From NCBI GenBank assembly GCA_002449585.1, contig DJXD01000047.1, forward strand, positions 1-40,408: a stretch of DNA of 40,408 bases, written 5' to 3'. Within the stretch, counting starts at the first letter, position 1. Every line of letters starts with the position of its first letter. The position numbers were made by a program, and so were the translations under genes. This document shows positions 7,162 to 15,722 of the stretch, one piece after another. The notes under the pieces were generated by a model that had not been told where the DNA came from, ran no database searches, and saw only the letters and a list, made by a program, of their open reading frames with translations. The stretch is from Ruminococcus sp. UBA7013 (GTDB lineage: Bacteria; Bacillota; Clostridia; Oscillospirales; Ruminococcaceae).

Positions 7162-8772
7162 CTTTTTTTCTTCTGAATGCTGTTTCTGTCGAAGCTGTTC
7201 AAACGTGATTCCATATTGACAGGCGATATCATGAGCATAACTTTTTCCATCAGGCTTTTCAAATCGGATTTGATAAGCATGATCACTTTCACGCTTCCCC
7301 ATCACAAGGCTGACTGCTCCGCCCTTCCCGGAAAATGTTTCTGCATGGGCGGCAAGTTCATGCATGTGTGTATTAAAGCATGTTCGTGCGCCAAGATAAC
7401 ATAAATATTTAATCACATCTTCTGCAATATAAAGTGATTCAGAATGACTTGTTGTCGAAAAGGATTCGTTGAATAAAAGCAGACTTTCAGAAGTAGCTGT
7501 TTCACAGATCTGACTGAATCTTTCTGCTTCTTCTCCGAGCCGTCCTAATGATACTGTCTGATTTTCATCTGCTGGGAAATGTGTATAAATCCCATCACAC
7601 AGCCGGATCTTTCCGCCACTGCATGGCACAAACACACCTTGCTGAAATAATAAAAAAGCTAATCCAATTCCTTGCGTCAGGATCGTTTTTCCTCCTCGAT
7701 TAGGGCCTGTGAGAATCAAAACGGTATGTTCTTTTGTAAATTCAATCGGATTGCTAACAAGCGGATTTGTAACAGTCCCATCCAGACAGCATAATGCTAA
7801 TTTTAGATTATAAAAATCAGATAACTGTGTATCTTGATCTGAAAAATCTGGCAAATAACAAGGATAACCGGAATCTTTCAACTTTTGTTCTATCTGTATA
7901 AATCGCAGGTAGAATAAAAATTCATCCGCAAGCCTAGTAACAGCCATTCCGCTTTCATCTGTATATCTTTTGAGCACACGCCGCAATTTTGAAACTGTTC
8001 CGGGAAGCATTTCCTCCACAAGATTTGTCAAATTCTTCATCAGCAGGCTTTCACTGGCTGTTCCGCTTCCTGCATGTGTCAGCATGGTGAAAGATACCAG
8101 ATCTTTATCATTCGGATGTTTCTTTCTATGAAAATGAAAAAATTTTTTTAAAATGCCTTCTTCCTGAAAATAATAATCATTCAGAGAAATAATGCCTACT
8201 TGATCCGGTCTGAAATCATCTCTGAAATTAACACCAAGCGTCATGCTTCTGACAGCAGAAATATCTTCACTCAAAGAATGAATATCTTCTAAAAATTCAT
8301 CAAAACCGCTTGCATGATAAATCTGATCAATAAATGCAGAAAGTTCCTGCATCCCTTGTGATGAAAATTTGATATTTTCAAGCAGATGTTGAATTCTTGT
8401 CACAGAAGTACTATAATTTTCTAATTTTTTCAGCCGTCCGATCAGTTCCCAGATGCTGGCTTTTCGATAATTAAGACTGCCTTCATCACTGGTATAAAAT
8501 CGCATGGAATCGAAAATTTCAAGCAATTCTTCACACAGATCGGGGTATTGTTTCAAATCCTGATAGATAGCCCGGCGATAAGCGATTATTTTGGCATCAA
8601 CAGGCATTTGCAGAAGAAATTTTTTTAAAATCGGCTGTTCTGATGGAGAAGCGGCCAGATGGGCACATAGAAAATCAACAGATAAATCATTTGCAGTACT
8701 ATCAGAAAGCGAAAAACAGATTTCTGATTGTTCTGGAAACAGCAAACTGAATGCATGCAGATCTATGCTCAT
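7147..8772 (-). CDS. MutS-related ATPase (MutS domain V protein)
   Basis: This 541-aa protein belongs to the MutS superfamily but lacks the N-terminal mismatch-recognition and connector domains. It starts with a helical lever/core region (1-330) and ends with the ABC-type ATPase domain. Walker A is LTGPNRGGKT at 354-363. The Walker B region reads LLLFNESFSTTSHSES, with Asn435-Glu436 where classical MutS has Asp-Glu. CFNTHMHELA follows, and a basic Ser-rich tail. It is therefore not the housekeeping mismatch-repair MutS, and its DNA substrate is unknown. Its ATG overlaps the stop of the amidohydrolase gene (ATGA), so the two are translationally coupled. Confidence 0.88.
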   Translation of the reverse strand: MSIDLHAFSLLFPEQSEICFSLSDSTANDLSVDFLCAHLAASPSEQPILKKFLLQMPVDAKIIAYRRAIYQDLKQYPDLCEELLEIFDSMRFYTSDEGSLNYRKASIWELIGRLKKLENYSTSVTRIQHLLENIKFSSQGMQELSAFIDQIYHASGFDEFLEDIHSLSEDISAVRSMTLGVNFRDDFRPDQVGIISLNDYYFQEEGILKKFFHFHRKKHPNDKDLVSFTMLTHAGSGTASESLLMKNLTNLVEEMLPGTVSKLRRVLKRYTDESGMAVTRLADEFLFYLRFIQIEQKLKDSGYPCYLPDFSDQDTQLSDFYNLKLALCCLDGTVTNPLVSNPIEFTKEHTVLILTGPNRGGKTILTQGIGLAFLLFQQGVFVPCSGGKIRLCDGIYTHFPADENQTVSLGRLGEEAERFSQICETATSESLLLFNESFSTTSHSESLYIAEDVIKYLCYLGARTCFNTHMHELAAHAETFSGKGGAVSLVMGKRESDHAYQIRFEKPDGKSYAHDIACQYGITFEQLRQKQHSEEKKSSPV

Positions 8773-9572
8773 TCTGACAGCCTCAATAATCTTTCCGCAT
8801 TTCCGGCAAAAATCAGCTGTTGTTGCTGTTCCGTCAGGCCAAGACGCTTGATTTTCTGAATTGTCAGCTCTGTACTATCCCAAGGGCAATCACTGCCAAG
8901 CAGAATTTTATCCGCACCATGCTTTTCAATGATCCGGAAAAGCTGATCTTCTGGAACATGACTCCCGGATAATGCTGTATCAAGATAGAGATTTTCAAAC
9001 TGTCCGGCAAGAATCTGTTCTGCTTCCTGCCATAGCTGATTTCCCCCCAGATGTGCCATAATAAAAACAGTATCCGGGGCGGATGCAATGGCTTTTGCTG
9101 CCATTGCAGGTGTATTATGCACACAATCTGGACAAAGCGGATCATATCCGGCATGAAAAATAACAGGCAGATTTAATTCTCCGCATTTGCGATAAATCGG
9201 AATCATATGGGGATCATCTGAGAAAAAATTTTGATAATCCGGATGCAGTTTGATGCCATATAAGCCCAGAGATCTGATTCTCTCCAATTCCTGCATGACA
9301 TCCTCCCCAGCAGGGTGAATGCTTCCGAATGGAAAAATATGATCACATTTACAGGAAGCCGCCCAGTTATTGCAAACAAGATGCTGAGAAGGCTTAGTTG
9401 CAATCGGAAGGATCACAAAGCCGTCGATCTTCCATTGTTTCATCATTATTTCTGTTCCGGCAAGTGTGCCATCTGTCAGAGGGGATTCATGACAAGTTTC
9501 GGCCAGATTTTTGATAGTTCTATGTGCAATTTTATCAGCAAAAGCATGAACATGAAAATCAATATAATGCAT
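8769..9572 (-). CDS. Amidohydrolase family protein (PF04909-like)
   Basis: This 267-aa metal-dependent TIM-barrel hydrolase or decarboxylase shows the family signatures in order: DFHVHAF at the N-terminus (metal-binding HxH), GIKLHPDYQNF, IFHAGYDPLCPDC, FIMAHLGGN and the C-terminal metal/catalytic Asp in LLGSDCPWDS. The substrate cannot be read from sequence; relatives act on ring amides, lactones or carboxylates. The start is the ATG preceded by AGGAGGG at 7 nt. It lies 2 nt after the symporter stop and overlaps the MutS-like gene by 4 nt. The symporter probably imports its substrate (inference). Confidence 0.87.
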   Translation of the reverse strand: MHYIDFHVHAFADKIAHRTIKNLAETCHESPLTDGTLAGTEIMMKQWKIDGFVILPIATKPSQHLVCNNWAASCKCDHIFPFGSIHPAGEDVMQELERIRSLGLYGIKLHPDYQNFFSDDPHMIPIYRKCGELNLPVIFHAGYDPLCPDCVHNTPAMAAKAIASAPDTVFIMAHLGGNQLWQEAEQILAGQFENLYLDTALSGSHVPEDQLFRIIEKHGADKILLGSDCPWDSTELTIQKIKRLGLTEQQQQLIFAGNAERLLRLSE

Positions 9573-9574
9573 GT

Positions 9575-11140
9575 TTATCCCTCCTGCTGATAGCATGTAA
9601 AAATCCGGTCAACTTCTTTCTGATCTTTGACTTTTGTAAAATTGCTGACAAGTGGGCACAGAATCAAAGAAAATACCATGCAGAATGCACCAGCATTCAG
9701 AGGAGATGTCAATGTAAATGGAATCGGCAGGGCGTTCACAGATTTTGTTAATTCCGGAAACCATCCCATCATGAATAATGCTGTATGAATCAGCGTGAAG
9801 CCAACGCCGAAAATAAAGCATGTCCAGACTGCCGCCGGCGTGATCTTCTTTGAAAACAGTCCCAGCATAAATGGCGCAAGGAATGACCCGGAAAGCGCAC
9901 CCCAAGAAATACTCATCAATGTGGTGATATAAGCATTTTTATTTGCTGCCATAATCACAGAGATCAGCAGGAAAACGGCGATGAAAATCCGGATAATCAA
10001 AATCTGCTTTTTCTCATCCATTTTTCCCTTCATGGCCGGCTTGATTAAATCCAGCGTCAGAGTAGAACTGGATGTCAGCACCAAAGAAGAAAGCGTTGAC
10101 ATAGAAGCTGATAATACCAATACGACAATCAATCCCATCAGGAATTCCGGAAGCGCACTCTCTAACATAGAAGGTACAATTGCATCATATTCCAGCTTGC
10201 CATTAATAATATTAATTAAAGATTTAGAAGCATCTTCCGGATCTGTTGTACAGAACAGCCGGCCGAATCCTCCCAAGAAATAACATCCGCCTGATACGAC
10301 GATTGCAAATACTGTAGAAATAATACTGCCCCGACGGATTGCATCATCATCAGAAATAGAATAAAATTTCTGAATCATCTGTGGAAGTCCCCACGTTCCC
10401 AGAGAGGTCAGAATCACAACCCCCAGCAAATCAGCCGGATAAGGGCCAAATACAGTGTTTAATGTCTGCGAGTTGCCGCTGTCATCTGTAATTTCCCCCA
10501 ATTTCTGCATAGCTGTTCCAAATCCGCCCTGATAATTCAGAATAGTAATCACTACAGCAATAATTCCGATCAGCATGATAATTCCCTGTACAAAATCATT
10601 CAGCGCAGTTGCATGAAATCCTCCAGCTATAACATAAATCGCTGTAAATACTGCCATAATAATAATACAATAAATATAGGGAATTCCCAGTGAAGATTCA
10701 AATAATCTTGATAATCCGTTATACACAGATGCTGTATAGGGAATCAAGAAAATAAAAACAATCAGAGAAGCGGCGATTTTCAAGGCTGGGCTTTGATAAC
10801 GTTTTTCAAAAAATTCCGGCATTGTTGTCACATCAAGAAATTTCGTCATAGTACGGGTACGCCGTCCCAAAATCACCCATGCCAGCAAAGAGCCAATCAA
10901 TGCATTGCCCAAGCCGATCCATGAGGCAGATATTCCATATTTCCAGCCGAATTGCCCCGCATAGCCAATGAAGACCACTGCGGAAAAATAAGATGTTCCG
11001 AATGCAAATGCCGAAAACCATGGCCCTATACTTCGTCCGCCAAGTACAAAATCATCTACGCTTTTTGTTCGTTTATTGCAATAAATGCCAATCCCGACCA
11101 TAAGGCATAGATATAATACCAAAATTAGCCATCGTATCAT
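9575..11140 (-). CDS. Sodium:solute symporter (SSS family)
   Basis: This 521-aa transporter has about 13 membrane helices in the LeuT/PutP fold. Diagnostic stretches are KSVDDFVLGGRSIGPW after helix 1, FGTSYFSAVVFIGYAG in helix 2 and the Ser/Thr-rich sodium-site helix with VLSASMSTLSSLVLTSSSTLTLD. The family couples Na+ entry to uptake of small solutes such as proline, pantothenate or sugars; the substrate here is unknown. AAGGAG lies about 8 nt before the ATG. It is the first gene of a three-gene operon with a perfect promoter and a leader palindrome, divergent from paaK. Confidence 0.93.
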   Translation of the reverse strand: MIRWLILVLYLCLMVGIGIYCNKRTKSVDDFVLGGRSIGPWFSAFAFGTSYFSAVVFIGYAGQFGWKYGISASWIGLGNALIGSLLAWVILGRRTRTMTKFLDVTTMPEFFEKRYQSPALKIAASLIVFIFLIPYTASVYNGLSRLFESSLGIPYIYCIIIMAVFTAIYVIAGGFHATALNDFVQGIIMLIGIIAVVITILNYQGGFGTAMQKLGEITDDSGNSQTLNTVFGPYPADLLGVVILTSLGTWGLPQMIQKFYSISDDDAIRRGSIISTVFAIVVSGGCYFLGGFGRLFCTTDPEDASKSLINIINGKLEYDAIVPSMLESALPEFLMGLIVVLVLSASMSTLSSLVLTSSSTLTLDLIKPAMKGKMDEKKQILIIRIFIAVFLLISVIMAANKNAYITTLMSISWGALSGSFLAPFMLGLFSKKITPAAVWTCFIFGVGFTLIHTALFMMGWFPELTKSVNALPIPFTLTSPLNAGAFCMVFSLILCPLVSNFTKVKDQKEVDRIFTCYQQEG

Positions 11141-11168
11141 AGAAAATTCTCCTTTTTTTAAACTTTTT

Positions 11169-11188
11169 CGCTTTAACGCTGTTAAGCG
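11169..11188 (-). promoter_or_regulatory. Leader palindrome before the symporter gene
   Basis: CGCTTAAC and GTTAAAGCG (reverse-strand reading) form an inverted repeat around a 3-nt centre with one unpaired base. It lies between the predicted transcription start (about 11199) and the ribosome-binding site. It could be a repressor operator or a 5'-UTR hairpin; I cannot tell which. Confidence 0.4.
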
Positions 11189-11205
11189 TCACAAAACACT
11201 ATTCT

Positions 11206-11234
11206 ATTATAGCGCATCCTAAAAAATTTGTCAA
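11206..11234 (-). promoter_or_regulatory. Sigma-A promoter of the symporter operon
   Basis: Reverse strand TTGACA, 17-nt spacer, TATAAT; both hexamers are perfect. It is arranged back to back with the paaK promoter. Confidence 0.87.
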
Positions 11235-11254
11235 GAAATTTTAAAAAATTTCAG

Positions 11255-11283
11255 TTGACATATTTCTGAAAATATGTTATAAT
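11255..11283 (+). promoter_or_regulatory. Sigma-A promoter of the paaK-iorAB-ACT operon
   Basis: TTGACA (11255-11260), 17-nt spacer, TATAAT (11278-11283). A leader of about 90 nt follows before the paaK start. Confidence 0.87.
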
Positions 11284-11377
11284 AAAAACCGATACACAAA
11301 GCAGTCATAAATCTGAAAAATAAGATGAAAAAACTGTTGATTCTGTACAATTTTATTAATTATGAAGGGAAAAGGCA

Positions 11378-12694
11378 ATGGAAAGTTATTTTTTTCAGAA
11401 GGACATAGAAACCATGTCCCGGAAAGATCTGGAAGCCTTACAGCTGGAACGGCTGAAACATCAGGTACAATACTGTATGGATCATGTACCATTTTATCAT
11501 AAAAGGCTGACAGATGCAGGTGTGACAGCAGATAAAATAAAATCCCTGTCTGATATTCAGTATATTCCATATACAACAAAAGCAGATATTCGTGATCATT
11601 ATCCTTATGGATTATTTGCAGCTCCTATGAAAGACATCTGCCGGATTCATGCATCCAGCGGCACAACAGGAAAACCTACTGTTGTTGGATATACTAGAAA
11701 TGATCTGCATTACTGGAGTGACTGTGTCGCCAGATTGTGCGCCGCAGTAGGTGTAAATGATGAAGATATTGCTCAGATCTCATTCGGATATGGTCTGTTT
11801 ACTGGTGCGCTTGGCTTGCATTATGGATTAGAAAAACTTGGCTGTGCAGTGATCCCCATTTCTTCCGGCAATACCAAAAAACAAGCCATGATTTTGAAAG
11901 ATTTTCAAACTAGTGTCCTGATCAGCACACCATCTTATGCTATGTATATGAGTGAAGTGGCTCATGAAATGGGAATCTCTAATGATGAATTAAAATTAAG
12001 AATCGGCCTGTTTGGATCAGAAGGTTGCACGGATGCACTGCGTAATAAAATAGAAAAGGGATTTGGCTTGTTTTCGACTGATAATTATGGCATGAGCGAA
12101 CTTATGGGGCCTGGCGTTTCCGGAGAATGTGTTTATAGATGCGGTCTGCATTTTGCGGAAGATCATTTCTTTCCTGAAATCATTGACAGCGAAACAGGAG
12201 AAGTCCTTCCTCATGGCGAAAAAGGAGAGCTTGTGATTACTACACTCACAAAAGAAGGCATTCCATTACTTCGCTATCGTACAAAAGACATCACCAGAAT
12301 TCATTATGAGCCCTGTAAATGCGGCCGTACTCATGCCCGTATGGAAAAAGTACAGGGGCGCAGTGATGATATGCTGAAAATTCGGGGCGTGAATGTCTTC
12401 CCCTCTCAGATTGAAAGTGTTATGGCCAATATCGACGGTATTTCCCCCCATTATGAATTAATTCTCACCAGAAAGAATTATACTGATTATCTGGAAGTCA
12501 GAATTGAAATCACAGATGAGCATCTGCTGGAAAGCTTTGCAGAACTGGAAACACTTAGAAAAACCGCATCTGATAAATTGAAAACGGTTCTGGGAATTCA
12601 AGCAAAAGTGACACTTGTCGCTCCTAAAACGATTCAGCGTTATGAAGGTAAGGCCAGACGTATTATTGATAAACGAAATGAAGCAGAAGAATAA
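11378..12694 (+). CDS. paaK: Phenylacetate-CoA ligase family protein
   Basis: This 438-aa adenylate-forming enzyme joins an aryl- or acylacetate to CoA using ATP. Motifs in order are the phosphate loop ASSGTTGKPTVVGYT (about 90-105), DNYGMSELMGPGVS (about 230-245), LLRYRTKDITRI and the hinge region GRSDDMLKIRGVNVFPSQIE. The length matches PaaK. It is the first gene of an operon with iorA and iorB. In anaerobes this arrangement suggests that aryl-CoA products of IorAB, or the matching free acids, are interconverted for ATP gain or salvage. A GAAGGGAAAAGG ribosome-site region precedes the ATG. The exact acid (phenylacetate, indoleacetate or other) is not determined by sequence. Confidence 0.93.
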   Translation: MESYFFQKDIETMSRKDLEALQLERLKHQVQYCMDHVPFYHKRLTDAGVTADKIKSLSDIQYIPYTTKADIRDHYPYGLFAAPMKDICRIHASSGTTGKPTVVGYTRNDLHYWSDCVARLCAAVGVNDEDIAQISFGYGLFTGALGLHYGLEKLGCAVIPISSGNTKKQAMILKDFQTSVLISTPSYAMYMSEVAHEMGISNDELKLRIGLFGSEGCTDALRNKIEKGFGLFSTDNYGMSELMGPGVSGECVYRCGLHFAEDHFFPEIIDSETGEVLPHGEKGELVITTLTKEGIPLLRYRTKDITRIHYEPCKCGRTHARMEKVQGRSDDMLKIRGVNVFPSQIESVMANIDGISPHYELILTRKNYTDYLEVRIEITDEHLLESFAELETLRKTASDKLKTVLGIQAKVTLVAPKTIQRYEGKARRIIDKRNEAEE

Positions 12695-12706
12695 ACGGAG
12701 GTTTAC

Positions 12707-14443
12707 ATGAAAGAATTAATGATTGGCAATGCAGCCGTTGCCAGAGGATTATATGAAGCTGGTGTAGAAGTTGTTTCCAGCTATCCGGGCACACCTAGCA
12801 CGGAAATCACAGAATTTGCCGCTACTTATGATGATATTTACTGCGAATGGGCACCAAATGAAAAAGTAGCGATGGAAGTCGCTTTTGGTGCATCCCTGAG
12901 AGGTGTCAGAAGTGCCTGCGCTATGAAGCATGTAGGGCTGAATGTTGCCGCTGATCCCTTGTTTACACTGTCCTATACTGGTGTAACAGGCGGCCTTTTG
13001 GTCTGTGTGGCAGATGATCCAGGAATGCATTCCTCCCAGAATGAACAAGACTCCCGTCATTATGCCATCAGTGCAAAAGTTCCTATGTTAGAGCCTTCTG
13101 ATTCTTCTGAATGCAAAGAATTTGCAAAACTTGGCTTTGAAATTTCAGAAAATTTTGATACTCCCTGTCTGCTTCGAACCTGCACACGCATTGCCCATGC
13201 ACAAAGCGTTGTGGATCAGCAAGAGCGCATTGTTCCTGAACATAAGCCTTATGAAAAAAATCCTGCAAAATATATTATGGCTCCTGCCAATGCCATCAAA
13301 AGACATCCGTTTGTAGAAGAACGGACGAAAAAATTAATTGCCTATGCAGAAACAGCAGAGATCAACCGGATTGAAATGGGTGGCACTGAAATTGGTATTA
13401 TCACATCTGGTGCTTGCTATCAATATGTCAAAGAAGTATTTGGCGATAGTGTAAGTGTTCTGAAATTAGGAATGATCAATCCGCTTCCGGTGCAGAAAAT
13501 AAAAGATTTTGCCGCAAGTGTGCAGAAGCTTTATGTTGTGGAAGAGCTTGACGGCATTATTGAAAGTCATTGCCGGAATATTGGTGTTGATTGTATCGGC
13601 AAAGAATTATTCACACCTTTGGGAGAATACTCACAGAAAAGCATTGCAGAGGCATTCGGACTCCCCGCAAAAGAAACCATTACGGCGGATACTGCTGTTC
13701 CGGTTCGTCCTCCAGTCATGTGTTCCGGCTGTCCTCATCGTGGAATGTTCTATGTATTATCCAAAAATAAAATCACTGTTCTGGGTGATATTGGCTGTTA
13801 TACATTAGGATCTGCACCGCCGCTCTGTGCATTAGATTCTACTTTATGCATGGGGGCATCTGTATCTGGTCTGCATGGCTATCATAAAGCCGCCAAAGGG
13901 GAAGCAGATGGAAAAAGTGTTGCTGTGATCGGCGATTCTACTTTTATGCATTCTGGAATGACAGGGCTGGCGAATATCGCATATAATGGCTCTCATGCAA
14001 CGGTGATTATTCTGGATAATTCTATCACAGGCATGACGGGGCATCAGCAGAACCCAACAACTGGCTATAATATCAAGGGAGATCCGGCAACTAAGATTGA
14101 TCTTGAAAGTCTGTGTCATGCACTGGGTATTGCACGGGTACGGGTTGTAGATCCGTATGATCTGGAAGAAACAGAAAAAGCGGTCAAAGAAGAACTTGCT
14201 GTTGCTGAACCTTCTGTGATTATTTCCCGTCGTCCGTGTGTACTTCTGAAATATGTCAAGGCAAAATCACCGTTCAAAGTGGATCAGGACAAATGCAGAA
14301 GCTGCAAACGCTGCATGAAACTTGGCTGTCCGTCTATTCATATGAAAGATGGCAAAGCTGCAATTGATAATACACTTTGCGTAGGGTGTGGGGTCTGTCA
14401 GCAGCTCTGTCCTTTTGATGCTATTCAGGAAGGGGAAAACTAA
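12707..14443 (+). CDS. iorA: Indolepyruvate ferredoxin oxidoreductase, alpha subunit
   Basis: This 578-aa large subunit oxidatively decarboxylates aryl-2-keto acids (from Trp, Phe and Tyr transamination) to aryl-acetyl-CoA, reducing ferredoxin. The N-terminal pyrimidine-type domain has SSYPGTPSTEI and EWAPNEKVAMEVAFGAS. The TPP-binding domain (about 335-500) has CSGCPHRG, GDIGCYTLG and GDSTFMHSGMTGL followed by ILDNSITGMTG. The C-terminus carries a two-cluster ferredoxin domain (CRSCKRCMKLGC and CVGCGVCQQLC). The length is normal. GGAGG lies 7 nt before the ATG. It follows paaK by 12 nt and precedes iorB by 2 nt. Confidence 0.96.
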   Translation: MKELMIGNAAVARGLYEAGVEVVSSYPGTPSTEITEFAATYDDIYCEWAPNEKVAMEVAFGASLRGVRSACAMKHVGLNVAADPLFTLSYTGVTGGLLVCVADDPGMHSSQNEQDSRHYAISAKVPMLEPSDSSECKEFAKLGFEISENFDTPCLLRTCTRIAHAQSVVDQQERIVPEHKPYEKNPAKYIMAPANAIKRHPFVEERTKKLIAYAETAEINRIEMGGTEIGIITSGACYQYVKEVFGDSVSVLKLGMINPLPVQKIKDFAASVQKLYVVEELDGIIESHCRNIGVDCIGKELFTPLGEYSQKSIAEAFGLPAKETITADTAVPVRPPVMCSGCPHRGMFYVLSKNKITVLGDIGCYTLGSAPPLCALDSTLCMGASVSGLHGYHKAAKGEADGKSVAVIGDSTFMHSGMTGLANIAYNGSHATVIILDNSITGMTGHQQNPTTGYNIKGDPATKIDLESLCHALGIARVRVVDPYDLEETEKAVKEELAVAEPSVIISRRPCVLLKYVKAKSPFKVDQDKCRSCKRCMKLGCPSIHMKDGKAAIDNTLCVGCGVCQQLCPFDAIQEGEN

Positions 14444-14445
14444 TT

Positions 14446-15027
14446 ATGATGAATACAAAAGGAATTGTGATTGCAGGTGTTGGCGGACAGGGATCTCTGC
14501 TAGCCAGTAAACTGCTCGGAAGAGTGCTGGTAAATGAAGGCTATGATATTAAAGTCTCTGAAGTACATGGCATGAGCCAGCGGGGCGGTTCTGTGATTAC
14601 CTATGTTCGCTATGGAGATAAAGTATATTCTCCTGTTGTGCAGTCGGGTGAAGCAGATTATATTATCTCTTTCGAGAGAATCGAAGCCGCAAGATATGCC
14701 TATCTTCTGAAAACAGGCGGCATTATCATCACCAATACACAGCGCATTGATCCGATGCCTGTTATTATGGGAACGGCAGATTATCCGGAACAGATTCTGG
14801 AAGAGCTTACAGCAAAAGGAGTTCATATTGAAGCGATGGATGCGCTTTCTCTCGCAGAGCAGGCAGGCTCTTTCAAAGCAGTGAATATTGTTCTGATGGG
14901 ACAGCTGGCAAAACATTTTCATATTGATTATGATAAATGGATTGCCGCATTGGAACAGACTGTCAAGCCCAAATTTGTAGAACTGAATAAAAAAGCGTTT
15001 GCGCTGGGATATCAGTTCGGAAATTAA
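14446..15027 (+). CDS. iorB: Indolepyruvate ferredoxin oxidoreductase, beta subunit
   Basis: This 193-aa gamma-type subunit partners IorA. GIVIAGVGGQGSLLASKLLG near the N-terminus and VSEVHGMSQRGGSV about 40 residues on are diagnostic of the pyruvate/ketoisovalerate oxidoreductase catalytic domain that binds CoA. Two adjacent ATG codons start the gene; the first is taken, with an AAGGGG site inside the end of iorA. The 2-nt intergenic gap implies coupled translation and 1:1 stoichiometry. Confidence 0.95.
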   Translation: MMNTKGIVIAGVGGQGSLLASKLLGRVLVNEGYDIKVSEVHGMSQRGGSVITYVRYGDKVYSPVVQSGEADYIISFERIEAARYAYLLKTGGIIITNTQRIDPMPVIMGTADYPEQILEELTAKGVHIEAMDALSLAEQAGSFKAVNIVLMGQLAKHFHIDYDKWIAALEQTVKPKFVELNKKAFALGYQFGN

Positions 15028-15044
15028 GAAAGGAATGTGATTTT

Positions 15045-15479
15045 ATGATCGCACAGCAGATTTCTATTTTCATGGAAAACAAGCCGGGACAATTTGTGAA
15101 AGTGACAGATACTCTCACAAAAGCTGGCGTTGATATTCGTGCTATGTCTCTGGCAGATACGAAAGATTTCGGCATTGCCCGGATGATTGTTAATGATTGT
15201 GAAAAGGCACAGCAGGCTTTGAGAGAACAGGCTTTCATGTCTACTATCACAAAAGTAATGTGCATCGTTCTGGATGATCATCCCGGCTGTCTGGGAACAG
15301 TGACAAAGCTCCTTGCAGATGCAGGGGTTAATATTGATTATATGTATGCTTGTATTACAATTGTAGGGAAAAATGCTTATATTGTCATGCATGTGGATGA
15401 TGAAGAAAAGGGCGATAAAGTCCTGACAGAAGCAGGTATTAAAACCGTATCAGCAGAAGAGCTTTCCAGAAATATCTAA
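15045..15479 (+). CDS. Tandem ACT-domain protein
   Basis: This 144-aa protein consists of two ACT domains, about 1-68 (QQISIFMENKPGQFVKVTDTL) and 70-138 (MCIVLDDHPGCLGTVTKLLADAGVNIDYMYA). Both keep the Asx/Pro-Gly ligand-binding turn. There is no catalytic domain. Such proteins commonly follow iorAB and probably sense an amino acid, likely aromatic, to regulate the pathway; that role is inferred. AAAGGA lies about 12 nt before the ATG, and the gene begins 17 nt after iorB. A hairpin follows it. Confidence 0.9.
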   Translation: MIAQQISIFMENKPGQFVKVTDTLTKAGVDIRAMSLADTKDFGIARMIVNDCEKAQQALREQAFMSTITKVMCIVLDDHPGCLGTVTKLLADAGVNIDYMYACITIVGKNAYIVMHVDDEEKGDKVLTEAGIKTVSAEELSRNI

Positions 15480-15503
15480 AATTAGTAATAATCAGCAAAG
15501 AAA

Positions 15504-15532
15504 AACAGCACTGTTCCTGAAACAGTGCTGTT
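15504..15532 (+). terminator. Hairpin after the paaK-ior operon
   Basis: A 12-bp perfect stem (AACAGCACTGTT with AACAGTGCTGTT) around a 5-nt loop lies 24 nt after the ACT gene. The following T content is weak (CAATTTGTG), so termination may be incomplete. Confidence 0.65.
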
Positions 15533-15568
15533 CAATTTGTGCAAATTACATAAATTTATGATAGATCA

Positions 15569-15597
15569 TTGACTTTTTTTAAAAAATATGTTATAAT
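15569..15597 (+). promoter_or_regulatory. Sigma-A promoter upstream of tnpB
   Basis: TTGACT, 17-nt spacer, TATAAT. It lies 125 nt upstream of the tnpB start, followed by a GGAG about 50 nt downstream that serves no visible gene. It may originally have driven the hydrogenase-like gene now behind the insertion element (inference). Confidence 0.75.
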
Positions 15598-15722
15598 AAT
15601 AAAAATGAAATTTATATTCTTTGTTATGATAAAACAAGAATACAATAGGAGTTCCTAAACAGAGGGTGAAAAGATAGACAAAAGTGTAAAAACGTGAAAA
15701 AATGTGCTTATGAGGTGATAAA

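Noticed and set aside
15480..15722. tnpA or another transposase gene left of tnpB
   Set aside because: No frame of useful length or Y1-transposase motif exists between the ACT gene terminator and tnpB.
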